Translations under genes and position numbers: made by a program | The notes under the pieces: generated by a model | Told to the model about the DNA's origin: nothing | Database searches by the model: none | What the model saw: the letters and a program-made list of their open reading frames with translations, nothing else | Shown: positions 17,014-26,139 of the stretch, one piece after another | Layout of the letters: the number at the start of each line of letters is the position of its first letter | Position numbering within the stretch: the stretch's first letter is position 1 | NCBI GenBank assembly: GCA_965249745.1 | Contig: OZ252252.1 | Span: forward strand, 2,976,001-3,040,000 | DNA length: 64,000 nt | Source of the DNA: JANYHH01 sp965249745 | GTDB lineage: Bacteria > Deinococcota > Deinococci > Deinococcales > JAAFIG01 | Direction of reading: 5' to 3'

Positions 17014-17958
17014 GTGTTGCCATTCGCCCTGCGTCGCCTGCTGTCCGCCCTGCCGACCCTGTTTATCGTGACCATCATGGTCTTCGTGATGGTGCGCGTC
17101 CTTCCCGGTAATCCGGCGCGCTTGTTATTAGGTGAGGAGTCCACGCCCGCACTCGTGGCCGCGCTCACCAAGGAGTTGGGCCTGGATCAGCCGCTCCCGG
17201 TGCAATACCTGACCTGGATCGGCGGCGTGGTGCGCGGTGACCTGGGACGGTCCTTGCGCGACAACACGTCCATCACCGCGCTGATTTTAGAGAAACTGCC
17301 AACCACCTTGGAGCTGGCGTTCCTGGCAATGCTATTGGCGCTGCTGATCGCCCTTCCAGCGGGCGTCTTCACCGCCTCGAGACGCGGCGGGTTCGCCGAC
17401 GGCGCGGTCACGGTGCTGGCGCTGTCCGGGATCTCGCTACCGAATTTTTTCCTGGGGATTTTACTGATTTACTTCTTCTCGGTGCGCCTCGGGTGGATTC
17501 CGCCGTCTGGCTACGTGACCCCAGGGGAAAACCTGTGGCAAAACCTGCGGCTGATGCTGATGCCCGCGTTCACGCTGGCGCTCGGCACGGCTGGAGCCTT
17601 GACACGCTTTCTGCGCGGCTCGATGCTCGAGGTGCTCGGGCAGGATTACGTGCGCACGGCGAAAGCCAAGGGTGTGCCGGACAGCGGCGTGCTGTACCGT
17701 CACGCGCTTCGGAACGCGATGATTCCGGTGCTGACGATTTTTGGCTTGCAACTCGGGGCGCTCTTGGGCGGTGCGGTGATTTCAGAACAGATCTTTTCGA
17801 TTCCCGGCTTTGGGCGCTTGATCGTGGACGCCGTGTTCACCAGAGACTTCCCGGTCGTGCAGGGCATCGTCTTGGTGAGCGCCAGCGCGATCTTTCTGGT
17901 CAGCTTCCTGGTGGACATGCTCTACGCCTCGGTTGACCCCAGAATTCGGTACCAATGA
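17014..17958 (+). CDS. DppB-like ABC permease
   Basis: 314 residues. N-terminal membrane helix, then VRVLPGNPARLLLG and LGLDQPLPVQYLTWIGGVVRGDLGRS, typical of DppB/OppB. The coupling region is VRTAKAKGVPDSGVLYRHAL and the C-terminus ends LYASVDPRIRYQ. It forms the channel with the DppC-like protein that overlaps its stop. Confidence 0.93.
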   Translation: MLPFALRRLLSALPTLFIVTIMVFVMVRVLPGNPARLLLGEESTPALVAALTKELGLDQPLPVQYLTWIGGVVRGDLGRSLRDNTSITALILEKLPTTLELAFLAMLLALLIALPAGVFTASRRGGFADGAVTVLALSGISLPNFFLGILLIYFFSVRLGWIPPSGYVTPGENLWQNLRLMLMPAFTLALGTAGALTRFLRGSMLEVLGQDYVRTAKAKGVPDSGVLYRHALRNAMIPVLTIFGLQLGALLGGAVISEQIFSIPGFGRLIVDAVFTRDFPVVQGIVLVSASAIFLVSFLVDMLYASVDPRIRYQ

Positions 17959-18842
17959 GATCAGTGACAATCAAATCAGTCCCAGAGAAATCTGGGGAAA
18001 TGAAAACCGCTTCTGAAAAAGCGCTCGGGCGGTTCTTGAAGAATCGCCTCGCGGTCTTTGGACTGGTGTTGCTGGCGCTCCTGATTTTAATGGCGCTCCT
18101 GGCGGGCATCATCGCGCCGTTCGATCCGATCAAGTTGGACCTGCAAGCCCTGTCCGAAGCCCCATCGTGGAAGCACCCGTTCGGCACGGATAACCTCGGA
18201 CGGGACATCCTCAGCCGCGTCATCTACGGCGCTCGAGTCTCATTGTCGGCGGGCGTCGTAGCCGTTGGAATCGCGGTGCTGATTGGACTGGCCTTAGGAT
18301 TAGCGGCAGGCTTTTTCGGAAACGCCACCGATGAAATTATTATGCGCGTCGTGGACGCGATGCTCGCCTTTCCCTTTCTGGTACTGGCAATCACCCTGGC
18401 AGCCGTGCTCGGACCCAGCCTGCAAAATTCTATGCTGGCGATCGCCGTCGTCTCCGTGCCCGGCTTCGCCCGGCTGACGAGGGCGCAGATGCTCTCCGAG
18501 CGCGAGCGCGATTACGTGCAAGCCGCGCAATCGCTCGGCGCGAGCGACCCCAGAATCGTCTTCCGTCACCTGCTCCCGAACATCGCCGGACCCGTCATCA
18601 TTCAGGCCACGCTAGCGATTGCCGGAGCCATCCTGGCTGAATCCAGCCTGAGCTTCCTCGGTCTCGGGGTGCAACCCCCGACCCCGAGCTGGGGCGAGAT
18701 GCTGAACACCGCTCGAGGGTACCTGCGCGACGCGCCGTGGATGGCGATCGCGCCCGGCAGCCTGATCTTCCTGTCGGTCTTGGCGTTCAACCTTCTGGGC
18801 GACGGCCTGAGAGATGCCCTCGATCCACGACGTAGCGCCTGA
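17955..18842 (+). CDS. DppC-like ABC permease
   Basis: 295 residues from the ATG overlapping the dppB-like stop (ATGA); an internal ATG at 18000 preceded by GGGGAA could be the true start. Has HPFGTDNLGRDILSRVIYGA and the coupling motif ARLTRAQMLSERERDYVQAA, ending GDGLRDALDPR. No ATPase gene follows, so the transporter must use ATPases encoded elsewhere. Confidence 0.93.
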   Translation: MRSVTIKSVPEKSGEMKTASEKALGRFLKNRLAVFGLVLLALLILMALLAGIIAPFDPIKLDLQALSEAPSWKHPFGTDNLGRDILSRVIYGARVSLSAGVVAVGIAVLIGLALGLAAGFFGNATDEIIMRVVDAMLAFPFLVLAITLAAVLGPSLQNSMLAIAVVSVPGFARLTRAQMLSERERDYVQAAQSLGASDPRIVFRHLLPNIAGPVIIQATLAIAGAILAESSLSFLGLGVQPPTPSWGEMLNTARGYLRDAPWMAIAPGSLIFLSVLAFNLLGDGLRDALDPRRSA

Positions 18843-18859
18843 ACCCAACACAGCAATCT

Positions 18860-19090
18860 CGAGCCGCAGGCGGGTGAGGGGGCGAGCGAAACGAGTTGCC
18901 GTTGACCTCGACCTTGCTCGAGATTCGTTTCTTTGACTTGTTCGAGCAGGAACGTTGGTGGCCGGGCGAACCGCCGTTCGCCCCCACAAGATGGGTGGGA
19001 CCCGAGGGCAATAGGGCGGCGAGGCTTGAGGTAACGTTGGTGACCGGGTTTGGTACGCCAAACCCCTACGGAAACACGGTGGTGGGCGGC
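18860..19090. repeat. Degenerate intergenic repeat, related to 35240-35372
   Basis: This gap shares blocks with the tyrS-smc gap: GCGGGTGAGGG, TGCCGTTGACCTCGA and GGTGACCGGGTTTG followed by CAAACCCCTAC. The last block is an inverted repeat (GGGTTTG/CAAACCC). Both copies lie at gene ends, as in small dispersed palindromic elements. No open frame here looks real. Confidence 0.6.
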
Positions 19091-19108
19091 ACAGATGAAG
19101 GGTTTGGC

Positions 19109-19999
19109 TCACCGCAACATCGTCACGACGAGCGCGATGATCGGCAGGCTGGCGACGGTCGTTAGCAGCACCGTACCCGCGACGGTTTCCACGTCACCGC
19201 CGTATTCCCGCGCCAAAATCAGCGTGTTAACGGCCGTTGGCATCGCCCCGGACAGCACCAAGGCGGCTCGCTCGAGACCGGTCGCCCCCACCCAGGCGGC
19301 GACCCCAAAGGCGATCACTGGGCCCGCCAATACCCGCAAGGAACTGGCCAGCAGCACCGGCACGGTGACGCGCGGAAGTCCGCTCGAGCCGAGTTGCAGG
19401 CCCAAGGTCATCAGCACCATTGGCACGGCCGCCTGCGACAAGAGCTGCACCCCTCGGTCTATCCCCGTCGGCAAGGCCACGTGCAGGGCGTTCAGGACTA
19501 TTCCGAAGAGGGCGCACCAGACGAGCGGCAACTTGGCGGTTTCTCGCAGTCCCTCAAAGATGCGTGGTCGGTTCGCCAGGATGTTGCTGGTCACCAAAAA
19601 CGTGTTGAGCGTGCTAGCAATGAACACGATCACCGAGAATTCCAATCCCGCCTGCCCGAAGGCGAACAGGCTGAGCGACAAACCAAAGTTTCCGTTGTTC
19701 CCGGAGGTCACGCTGGCGATCACCGCCCGGCGCGTGGCCGGGTCGTAGGCCCGGGCCGCCCTGGCTGCAAGAATCCCGCCGATCCCGACCATCAGCGCGA
19801 ACCCAATCACCACTCTGACCGCCCCCTCGAGAGAAACCGTGGTGTGCAGCAACGAGTACAGCGTCAAGGCTGGCACGAGCGCGTACAGGGTGACCTTGTT
19901 GATCGCGGACTGATCCGGTTTCAGTCCGCGCCCGACGCCGAAACCCACGAGCAGCACCACGACGACTGGTAGCACCACCTCGAGCAGCGCGTTCAACAT
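19109..19999 (-). CDS. AEC-family (auxin efflux carrier-like) transporter
   Basis: 296 residues with about ten hydrophobic segments. Contains TSGNNGNFGLSLSLFAFG, the conserved gap region of the family, and LGLQLG in the second half. Bacterial members export malate, malonate or other small acids; the substrate here is not evident. The gene follows the orphan ABC ATPase on the same strand after a 53-base gap. Confidence 0.9.
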   Translation of the reverse strand: MLNALLEVVLPVVVVLLVGFGVGRGLKPDQSAINKVTLYALVPALTLYSLLHTTVSLEGAVRVVIGFALMVGIGGILAARAARAYDPATRRAVIASVTSGNNGNFGLSLSLFAFGQAGLEFSVIVFIASTLNTFLVTSNILANRPRIFEGLRETAKLPLVWCALFGIVLNALHVALPTGIDRGVQLLSQAAVPMVLMTLGLQLGSSGLPRVTVPVLLASSLRVLAGPVIAFGVAAWVGATGLERAALVLSGAMPTAVNTLILAREYGGDVETVAGTVLLTTVASLPIIALVVTMLR

Positions 20000-20052
20000 T
20001 GAGGGGCGTTTCTGAGCGAGGTTTGTGACGACAAACCCTGGACACCCGTCAC

Positions 20053-21633
20053 CTAATCCGCCGCGTTCGCGGGCACGTGATCGCCACCGCCGCCCATCAA
20101 CAAGCCCAGCTTCTCCTCGGTCGCGTCGGCTTGCAGCATCTCACCGACGATCTCGCCCTCGTACATGACCAAGATGCGGTCGGACAGACTCATGACTTCG
20201 CCCAGGTCCGCCGAGACCAAGAGCACGCCCAGGCCCTTATCCCTGGCAGCCACGATCTGTTCGTGAATGAACTCAATCGCGCCAATGTCTACCCCTCGGG
20301 TCGGTTGGGAGGCGATCAGGACTTTGGGGTCTCTCGAGAGTTCCCGCGCCACGACAATCTTTTGCGCGTTCCCGCCGGAGTAGCCCCTGGCTTGCAGCTC
20401 GATGCTGCGCGGTCGCACGTCGAACTCCTGGATCTTGGCTCGAGCGTTGTCCTCGATGGCCTTGAAGTCCAGCAACCCGAGCGCCCCGGTGAACTCCGGC
20501 GTGATGTGATCGCCCAGAATCAGGTTTTCGGCCGTGCTGTATTCCAAGACCAATCCGCGCTCGTTGCGGTCCTCCGGGATGTGGCTGACGCCCGCCAAGC
20601 GCACCGACCGGGCGTCGGGGTGGACGTGATGCCCCTGGTAGAGCATCTCGCCGCTGAAGTGCTGCAAACCGGTGATCGCCTCCACGAGTTGCGATTGCCC
20701 GTTCCCCTCGACGCCCGCGATGCCGACGATCTCGCCTGCCCGCACGGTCATGGAGACGTTGTTGACGACAGCCTTGCGACCCCGTTCCGCCACGGTCACG
20801 CCGCGCAGCTCGAGGGCGGGTTCTTTGGGCTGGGCGACCGCCTTCTTGACTTGCAGGATGACATCGCGCCCGACCATCATCTTGGCGATCTGGGCCGGGG
20901 TGATTCCCGGCGTCGGGACGGTTCCGATCATCCGCCCGTTACGCATGACCGAGATGCGATCGCTGACCTCAATCACCTCGCGCAGCTTGTGCGAGATGAA
21001 CACGACGGCGTTTCCAGCTTCGGCGTACCGCTGCAAAAACTTAAATAATTCTTGCGTCTCGAGCGGGGTCAGCACGGCCGTGGGTTCATCCAAGACCAAA
21101 ATACGGCTCTCGCGGTAGAGCATCTTCAAGATTTCGACTTTTTGCTGCAACCCGACCGGCAGGGATTCGATCGTGTCGTCCGGCGAGAGCGCGAAGTTGA
21201 ACTGGTCTATCAGGCCCTTGACCTTGGCTCTGGCCTTCCCGTAATCCACACTGAACCGGGTTCCAGGGAACCGGGTTCTATGAGCATGAAATGCTGGTGC
21301 ACCATGCCATCCCCGCCGCGATCGCTTTTCTGTCACCGTCAGGGGTTCTATGAGCATGAAATGCTGGTGCACCATGCCGATCCCCGCCGCGATCGCGTCG
21401 TTCGGGCTGTTCATGCTGACGGTTTTTCCGTCTATCACGATCTCGCCGGAGTCCGGGGCTTGCATCCCGTAGAGAATCTTCATCAGCGTGGACTTGCCCG
21501 CGCCGTTCTCACCGACCAGGGCTTTCACCTCGCCCCAGCGGACATCGAAGGAGACGGTATCGTTGGCTAAGACGAGCGGGAATTGCTTGACGATGTTCCG
21601 CATGTCCACGGCCAGTTCGGCGTTGTGTTGCAT
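20053..21633 (-). CDS. Nucleoside-type double ABC ATPase (orphan, with internal duplication)
   Basis: 526 residues with two ATPase domains, as in BmpA-associated or ribose-type importers. Domain 1 has Walker A GENGAGKST (about 40-48) and the Q-loop region GMVHQHFML; domain 2 has the signature YSGGNAQK and a Walker B-like VLIASQPTRGVD. Between the Q loop and VDYGKARAK, the usual TEN-V-LG sequence is replaced by KRSRRGWHGAPAFHAHRTRF. This replacement is encoded by a shifted second copy of the Q-loop DNA (see the repeat at 21273-21396). The frame stays open, but domain 1 may be impaired. No permease or binding protein is adjacent. Confidence 0.85.
   Translation of the reverse strand: MQHNAELAVDMRNIVKQFPLVLANDTVSFDVRWGEVKALVGENGAGKSTLMKILYGMQAPDSGEIVIDGKTVSMNSPNDAIAAGIGMVHQHFMLIEPLTVTEKRSRRGWHGAPAFHAHRTRFPGTRFSVDYGKARAKVKGLIDQFNFALSPDDTIESLPVGLQQKVEILKMLYRESRILVLDEPTAVLTPLETQELFKFLQRYAEAGNAVVFISHKLREVIEVSDRISVMRNGRMIGTVPTPGITPAQIAKMMVGRDVILQVKKAVAQPKEPALELRGVTVAERGRKAVVNNVSMTVRAGEIVGIAGVEGNGQSQLVEAITGLQHFSGEMLYQGHHVHPDARSVRLAGVSHIPEDRNERGLVLEYSTAENLILGDHITPEFTGALGLLDFKAIEDNARAKIQEFDVRPRSIELQARGYSGGNAQKIVVARELSRDPKVLIASQPTRGVDIGAIEFIHEQIVAARDKGLGVLLVSADLGEVMSLSDRILVMYEGEIVGEMLQADATEEKLGLLMGGGGDHVPANAAD
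21273..21396. repeat. Internal 53/54-bp duplication in the ABC ATPase gene
   Basis: 21273-21325 (53 bases) and 21343-21396 (54 bases) are identical except for one missing G in the first. The copies are 70 bases apart, so the left copy is read in a different frame. A shorter direct repeat (GAACCGGGTTC, twice) abuts the left copy. Consistent with a recent local duplication or an assembly error. Confidence 0.9.
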
Positions 21634-21712
21634 GGGCGCATTATGCCAGATCAGGAACGCAAGGTTCGGTTCCCTCGCTAGCTGTCAATGCGTCAGACGT
21701 TCATATCAGCGA

Positions 21713-22732
21713 CTAACGGCGGCGCAGTGACGGCACAAGTAGGGCGGGCGGCGTGTCGTTCTTTTCTTGGGCGGCCAGGTCGGTGCCCGGTGCAACAATC
21801 CCGTCAATCGCGTCCAGCACATCAGAGGAGAGTACGGTGTCGGCGGCAGCGATCTGCGAGTGCAAGTGCTCCAGCGTGCGAGGACCGATAATCGCGCCCG
21901 TCACACCGGGATGCGCGGTGACGAACCCGAGTGCGAGCTGGATCATCGTGAGTCCGGCCTCGTCGGCGACCCTGGCGAGCTGTTCGACCGCTTTGAGCTT
22001 GGCGCGGTTTGCGGGCAGCGAAATGTCGAAGCGTTGCCGCATGAAGCTCGAGCGGTTCGTGCTGATCGCCTGACCCTCGCGGATCGCGCCCGACAGCCAG
22101 CCCGACGCCAAGGGACTCCAGGCGAGCACGCCCATGTTGTACTCCTGGGTCGCGGGAAGCACGTGCGCCTCAATGCCGCGTTGCAGCACTGAGTAACTCG
22201 GTTGCTCGGTCACGTAGCGGCTCAGGTGGTGCTGATGCGCGGCCCACTGCGCCTGCACGATGCGGTAAGCCGGGAAGGTCGAGGAGCCAAAGTAGCGGAT
22301 CTTCCCCGCACGTTGCAGGTCGGTCAACGCCGAAAGCGTCTCCTCGTCATCCGTACTCGGGTCCCAGCGGTGAACCTGGTAGAGGTCAATGTGGTCAACC
22401 CCGAGCCGACGCAAGCTATTGTCCAGTTCAGTCATCAGCCAGCGCCTCGAGCTGCCCCGATGGTTGCGCTCGTCACCCATTGGCAGGCCCGCCTTGGTAG
22501 CCAGCACGATCTCGTCGCGGCGACCGACGATGGCCTTGCCGACCATCTCCTCGGACTGGCCGCCGCTGTACGCGTCGGCGGTATCAATCAGATTGATCCC
22601 CGCCTCGAGGGCGGTATGAACGAGCGCTGTGACCTCCTCCTGAGAGGTGCGTCCAATCTGGCCAAAGTTCATCGCGCCGAGCGCGAGTGTGCTGACCTGC
22701 ACGCCGGTGCGGCCTAAAGTGCGGTATTGCAT
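21713..22732 (-). CDS. Aldo/keto reductase
   Basis: 339 residues starting MQYRTLGRTGVQVSTLALG. The catalytic tetrad is present: Asp50 and Tyr55 in IDTADAYSGG, Lys80 in ATKAG, His121 in YQVHRWD. Late NADPH-binding residues lie in GAIIGPRTLEHL. It reduces aldehydes or ketones with NADPH; substrate unknown. Same strand as the hydrolase upstream but separated by 36 bases, so an operon is possible. Confidence 0.94.
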   Translation of the reverse strand: MQYRTLGRTGVQVSTLALGAMNFGQIGRTSQEEVTALVHTALEAGINLIDTADAYSGGQSEEMVGKAIVGRRDEIVLATKAGLPMGDERNHRGSSRRWLMTELDNSLRRLGVDHIDLYQVHRWDPSTDDEETLSALTDLQRAGKIRYFGSSTFPAYRIVQAQWAAHQHHLSRYVTEQPSYSVLQRGIEAHVLPATQEYNMGVLAWSPLASGWLSGAIREGQAISTNRSSFMRQRFDISLPANRAKLKAVEQLARVADEAGLTMIQLALGFVTAHPGVTGAIIGPRTLEHLHSQIAAADTVLSSDVLDAIDGIVAPGTDLAAQEKNDTPPALLVPSLRRR

Positions 22733-22768
22733 GATGAGTTCCCCTTTCTAAATGTCTTCGTCAGGGCG

Positions 22769-23722
22769 TCACTTGGATTCGACCCGTCCTAGTCGGTTGG
22801 AACTGTTCTTCAACCAGGCGCACGCGGCGTCCCAGGCACGGTCTTTGGGATAAAGCACGGAGCGGAGATAGGCCCAGGTGAAGTGCTGAACCAAGGCGAC
22901 TCGAGTCGGGTTCTCGTCAGAGGTTTCAGCCGCGTCGTAGCCAGAGATCCCGCCGAGCATGTGCTCCCCGCCAAAGACCGTCAGCAACCTCTTGGGTCCG
23001 GGACTCAGGAAGTAGGCGTCGGCACGCCAGTCTCTTTCAGCGGAGAAAGCGGGGTTCAAGTCCCGATCGCCCACGACGATCAGGGCTGGCGTCGTCATCC
23101 CAGTGAAGTTGGTGGTCTGCAAGATCGGGTAGCGCGTGGCCGCGGCTGCGCTGAGATCAGCCCCATTCCCAGGTGCGGCCAGCACGACTCCCGCTTTGAT
23201 CCGGGCATCAATCATGTTGACTTCCAAGCCGGTTTCGTCGGTCAGCCGCTCGCCCAGCAACATCCCCGCCGTCAGCCCGCCCAACGAATGCCCGGCGACC
23301 GCGATTCGGTTCCGGTCCAAGCGCCCGCTCAGCCCCGGAACGGTACCCTCAATGCGCTCGAGTTGATCGAGGATGCGCTTCAGGTCCTCGGCTCGAGACC
23401 GCCAGAACAGCGGTCCACCGGGCGCGTCTCTGAGATGAAGTGCCCTCGAGTCCAGATGGGTGGGTTGAATCACGACGAAGCCGTGGGCCGCCCAGAAGTT
23501 GGCGAGCGGGCCGTACCCGTTCAACGAGGACAGGTGGTGCGAGTTTCCGTGCCCGTGGGAGAGCAGAATCACGGGGAGGTCGCGGCCGGTTTCAGGCGCG
23601 GAGACTCGCATCTCCAAGTCCACGGCGCGTCCCGGAATTGACAGCATCACTGGGCTGTAAGAGAGAACCGGAGTGGAGGCGCTGATCGGAAGCTCGAGCG
23701 CTGGGGCAGTGGTGTCGCTCAT
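22769..23722 (-). CDS. Alpha/beta hydrolase (chlorophyllase / PAF-acetylhydrolase-like)
   Basis: 317 residues. Nucleophile elbow GHSLGG (Ser146), oxyanion region LLSHGHGNSHH (about 54-64), later VGDRD and GGEHMLGG, supplying likely Asp and His. No signal peptide. The family cleaves esters of varied substrates; the precise one cannot be told. Confidence 0.85.
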   Translation of the reverse strand: MSDTTAPALELPISASTPVLSYSPVMLSIPGRAVDLEMRVSAPETGRDLPVILLSHGHGNSHHLSSLNGYGPLANFWAAHGFVVIQPTHLDSRALHLRDAPGGPLFWRSRAEDLKRILDQLERIEGTVPGLSGRLDRNRIAVAGHSLGGLTAGMLLGERLTDETGLEVNMIDARIKAGVVLAAPGNGADLSAAAATRYPILQTTNFTGMTTPALIVVGDRDLNPAFSAERDWRADAYFLSPGPKRLLTVFGGEHMLGGISGYDAAETSDENPTRVALVQHFTWAYLRSVLYPKDRAWDAACAWLKNSSNRLGRVESK

Positions 23723-23819
23723 GGGGTAGACGCTCTTTCACAGATGGCGTGAACCGGGTCAAAGGCGATGCGCGAGGTCGTCCGGTCCGCTCGCGCAGAA
23801 CGGTCCTGCGGTCTACAAT

Positions 23820-24557
23820 TCACCAGGGAATTTCGCCCGTTTCCGGGTTGTATTCCTCGCTGATGAATTTTCCAGTCGGACCGTCCGCACCGAGAACAGC
23901 GTATTTCGCAATCCGTGTCCCAGCTTCCTCTACAGTCCCGGTTCCGCGATGATTGTTGAAATCGGTGGCGACGAAGCCGGGGTCAACCGCGTTGACTTTG
24001 AACGGCGTATCGCGCAGTTCGTACGCCAGATCAATCGTGTACATGTTCAGTGCCGTTTTCGATGGATGGTAAAGTGCGCCCTTGTGGTGAAAATACTTGT
24101 AGTTGGGATCGCTGTGCAGGGTCAGTGAAGCCTGACTCGAGGACACGTTCACGATGCGGGGTTCAGATGATTTTCGCAGCAGGTCTATGAACGCTTGGGT
24201 GACCCTGACCACGCCGAAGAGATTGGTGTCGAATACCCGCTTATAGGCATCTATACTCGCTCCGAGGGCTGTTTGCGGCATACCGCCGTTGATACCGGCA
24301 TTGTTGATTAGTACGTCTAACACGTCTGTCTTTTTCCCGATTTCAGCGCGGGCGGCTTTCACCGACTCGTCATTGCTCACGTCTATTTGCACAGCTTCTA
24401 GGTTGCTCAGGCCCTCGCCCTGAAGTTTGGCGACTGCGGCCAATCCATTCTCCAGGTCGCGGCTACCGAGATACACGTAGTAGCCCTGTCGCAAGAGTTG
24501 GCGAGCTGTTTCAAAGCCAATACTTTTATTGGCTCCGGTAATAAGCACTGATTTCAT
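23820..24557 (-). CDS. Short-chain dehydrogenase/reductase
   Basis: 245 residues, classical SDR. Cofactor motif TGANKSIG (7-14), NNAG (85-88), serines at 139-141 in VNVSSSQAS, and catalytic Tyr163/Lys167 in YHPSK. Local G+C looks lower than in neighbours and CTCGAG is rare, hinting at later acquisition. It is divergent from a TetR gene across an operator-like inverted repeat and is the likely target of that regulator. Confidence 0.93.
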   Translation of the reverse strand: MKSVLITGANKSIGFETARQLLRQGYYVYLGSRDLENGLAAVAKLQGEGLSNLEAVQIDVSNDESVKAARAEIGKKTDVLDVLINNAGINGGMPQTALGASIDAYKRVFDTNLFGVVRVTQAFIDLLRKSSEPRIVNVSSSQASLTLHSDPNYKYFHHKGALYHPSKTALNMYTIDLAYELRDTPFKVNAVDPGFVATDFNNHRGTGTVEEAGTRIAKYAVLGADGPTGKFISEEYNPETGEIPW

Positions 24558-24633
24558 TTTTCCTCCGGGTTAGGTCTACAGGTGATGTTCCAAGGGTCGG
24601 CTGTTCAGGGGACATCGGTTCTGGTATCGTGTC

Positions 24634-24679
24634 CAAACGGAACAACGTTCCTAAAAGATACGGCACATTGTTCCGTTTG
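24634..24679. promoter_or_regulatory. Candidate TetR operator between SDR and TetR genes
   Basis: Outer arms CAAACGGAACA (24634-24644) and TGTTCCGTTTG (24669-24679) are exact inverted complements. The left arm also begins a nested palindrome GGAAC-AAC-GTTCC (24639-24651). It lies between the divergent starts, where a TetR protein would silence both genes. Confidence 0.65.
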
Positions 24680-24707
24680 TCAAACTCGATGGTGGAAGGA
24701 CGACGAC

Positions 24708-25295
24708 ATGACAGTTCTTGACGAGCGACCACAGAAAGGGACCCAGCCCAAACGGGCCGATGCCCGGCGGAACGAGCAGACGCTTCTGGACGCTGCCGCT
24801 GCCCTATTTGTCACATCCGGGGTCGAAGTACCCGTGCGCGATATCGCGGCTAAGGCTGGCGTCGGAACCGGCACGATCTACCGTCACTTTCCGACTCGAG
24901 CCGATTTGATCGTGGCCGTCTACCGCTACCAGGTCGAAGCCTGCGCCGAAGCCGGTCCGCTGCTCCTGACTAGCAACACCAGTCCTCACGCGGCGCTGGG
25001 TCAATGGATCAACCTGTTCGTTGATTTCCTGACCACCAAACACGGACTCGCGGCGGTGCTGAACCCCAGTAGCGCTGGCTTCGGGGCACTGCACGCTTAT
25101 TTCCTAGAACGCCTAGTGCCAGTGTGCGCTGAACTGCTGAGCGCCGCCGCCCAAGCTGGCGAGATCCGCCCCGAGATCGAGGCGATTGAGCTGATGCGCG
25201 GGGTTGGGAACCTGTGCATCGGTGCCAACAACGATCCTCACTACAACGCACGTCGCCTGGTCGGGCTGCTAGTCGCAGGGCTACGCCAAGTGTGA
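24708..25295 (+). CDS. TetR-family regulator (next to SDR)
   Basis: 195 residues from ATG at 24708, which follows GGAAGGA; the frame upstream contains the operator, so a longer start is unlikely. The N-terminal helix-turn-helix reads VRDIAAKAGVGTGTIYRHFPTRADL. The C-terminal ligand domain resembles the SbtR/KstR-like group only in outline. It most likely represses itself and the divergent SDR gene. Confidence 0.92.
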   Translation: MTVLDERPQKGTQPKRADARRNEQTLLDAAAALFVTSGVEVPVRDIAAKAGVGTGTIYRHFPTRADLIVAVYRYQVEACAEAGPLLLTSNTSPHAALGQWINLFVDFLTTKHGLAAVLNPSSAGFGALHAYFLERLVPVCAELLSAAAQAGEIRPEIEAIELMRGVGNLCIGANNDPHYNARRLVGLLVAGLRQV

Positions 25296-25440
25296 TCTTC
25301 ACCCAACGTAATAGCTGAAGGATGCTCTTCAGATAAATTGTGACAGGTGCTTTTCCAGCTATTTTATTCGCACCCAAATAGCTGGAGAAACGGACAACTA
25401 TTCTGAGGCTCGAGTCTGTCTTCATTACGACTGATGGGCA

Positions 25441-26118
25441 TCACCTTTTTCCGATGCCGCGCAGAACAAACTCGAGCAGGTGGTCAACCGTATCGGGCTG
25501 GCTGAATTGCAATTGCGGATCGGCCAGTTGCGACAGCAGACCCATGAACGCCCAGGTCGAAAACGCGGTGTCGTGCGGCTCAAATTCACCGTTGTTAATC
25601 CCGAAACGCATGATGCCCTCGAGCGGCGCGTGGGCTTCAGCCATGAAGCGGGCGAAGAGTTCCTGCCACATTGGTTCCGGTAGGAAACGCTGCGCGTCCG
25701 CGACCATGTTCATGATGCGTTGCGTGTGTTGCTGGCGAGAGAAAGAAAGCTGTGCCATGACACGCAGTTGTTCTATAGCGCTCGAAGCACGCTCCAACGC
25801 CGTCTTCGTCACGCTACTTTCACGGTCAAGCACGCCGTGCAGCGTTTGTGTAACGAGTCCATCTTTAGAAGCGAAGTAATGATAGAGCGTGCCCTTGGTG
25901 AGTCCGGCAGCGGCGCTCACGTCTTCCATTGATGTTCCAGCAAAGCCCTTTTGCTCGAGCAGTGCCTCTGCGATTGCCAGGATTCGCTTGGGTGTGTCCG
26001 GTTGTTGGGAGTCGGAATTGCGTCTGGGGCGTCCGACGGATTTTTTGGAGGTCAAGGCCGGCTTTCTTTGGGCGGTGATTTCATGCGCTGTCTTTGTGGG
26101 CTGGTTGACAGCTTCCAA
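25441..26118 (-). CDS. TetR/AcrR-family regulator (next to TspO-like gene)
   Basis: 225 residues with a basic, disordered N-terminus of about 40 residues. The helix-turn-helix reads TSMEDVSAAAGLTKGTLYHYFASKDGL. Its start is 22 bases from a perfect 26-bp palindrome shared with the divergent membrane-protein gene, so autoregulation and control of that gene are likely. Confidence 0.93.
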   Translation of the reverse strand: MEAVNQPTKTAHEITAQRKPALTSKKSVGRPRRNSDSQQPDTPKRILAIAEALLEQKGFAGTSMEDVSAAAGLTKGTLYHYFASKDGLVTQTLHGVLDRESSVTKTALERASSAIEQLRVMAQLSFSRQQHTQRIMNMVADAQRFLPEPMWQELFARFMAEAHAPLEGIMRFGINNGEFEPHDTAFSTWAFMGLLSQLADPQLQFSQPDTVDHLLEFVLRGIGKR

Positions 26119-26139
26119 ACGAAGATTGGCTGTAGGTTA

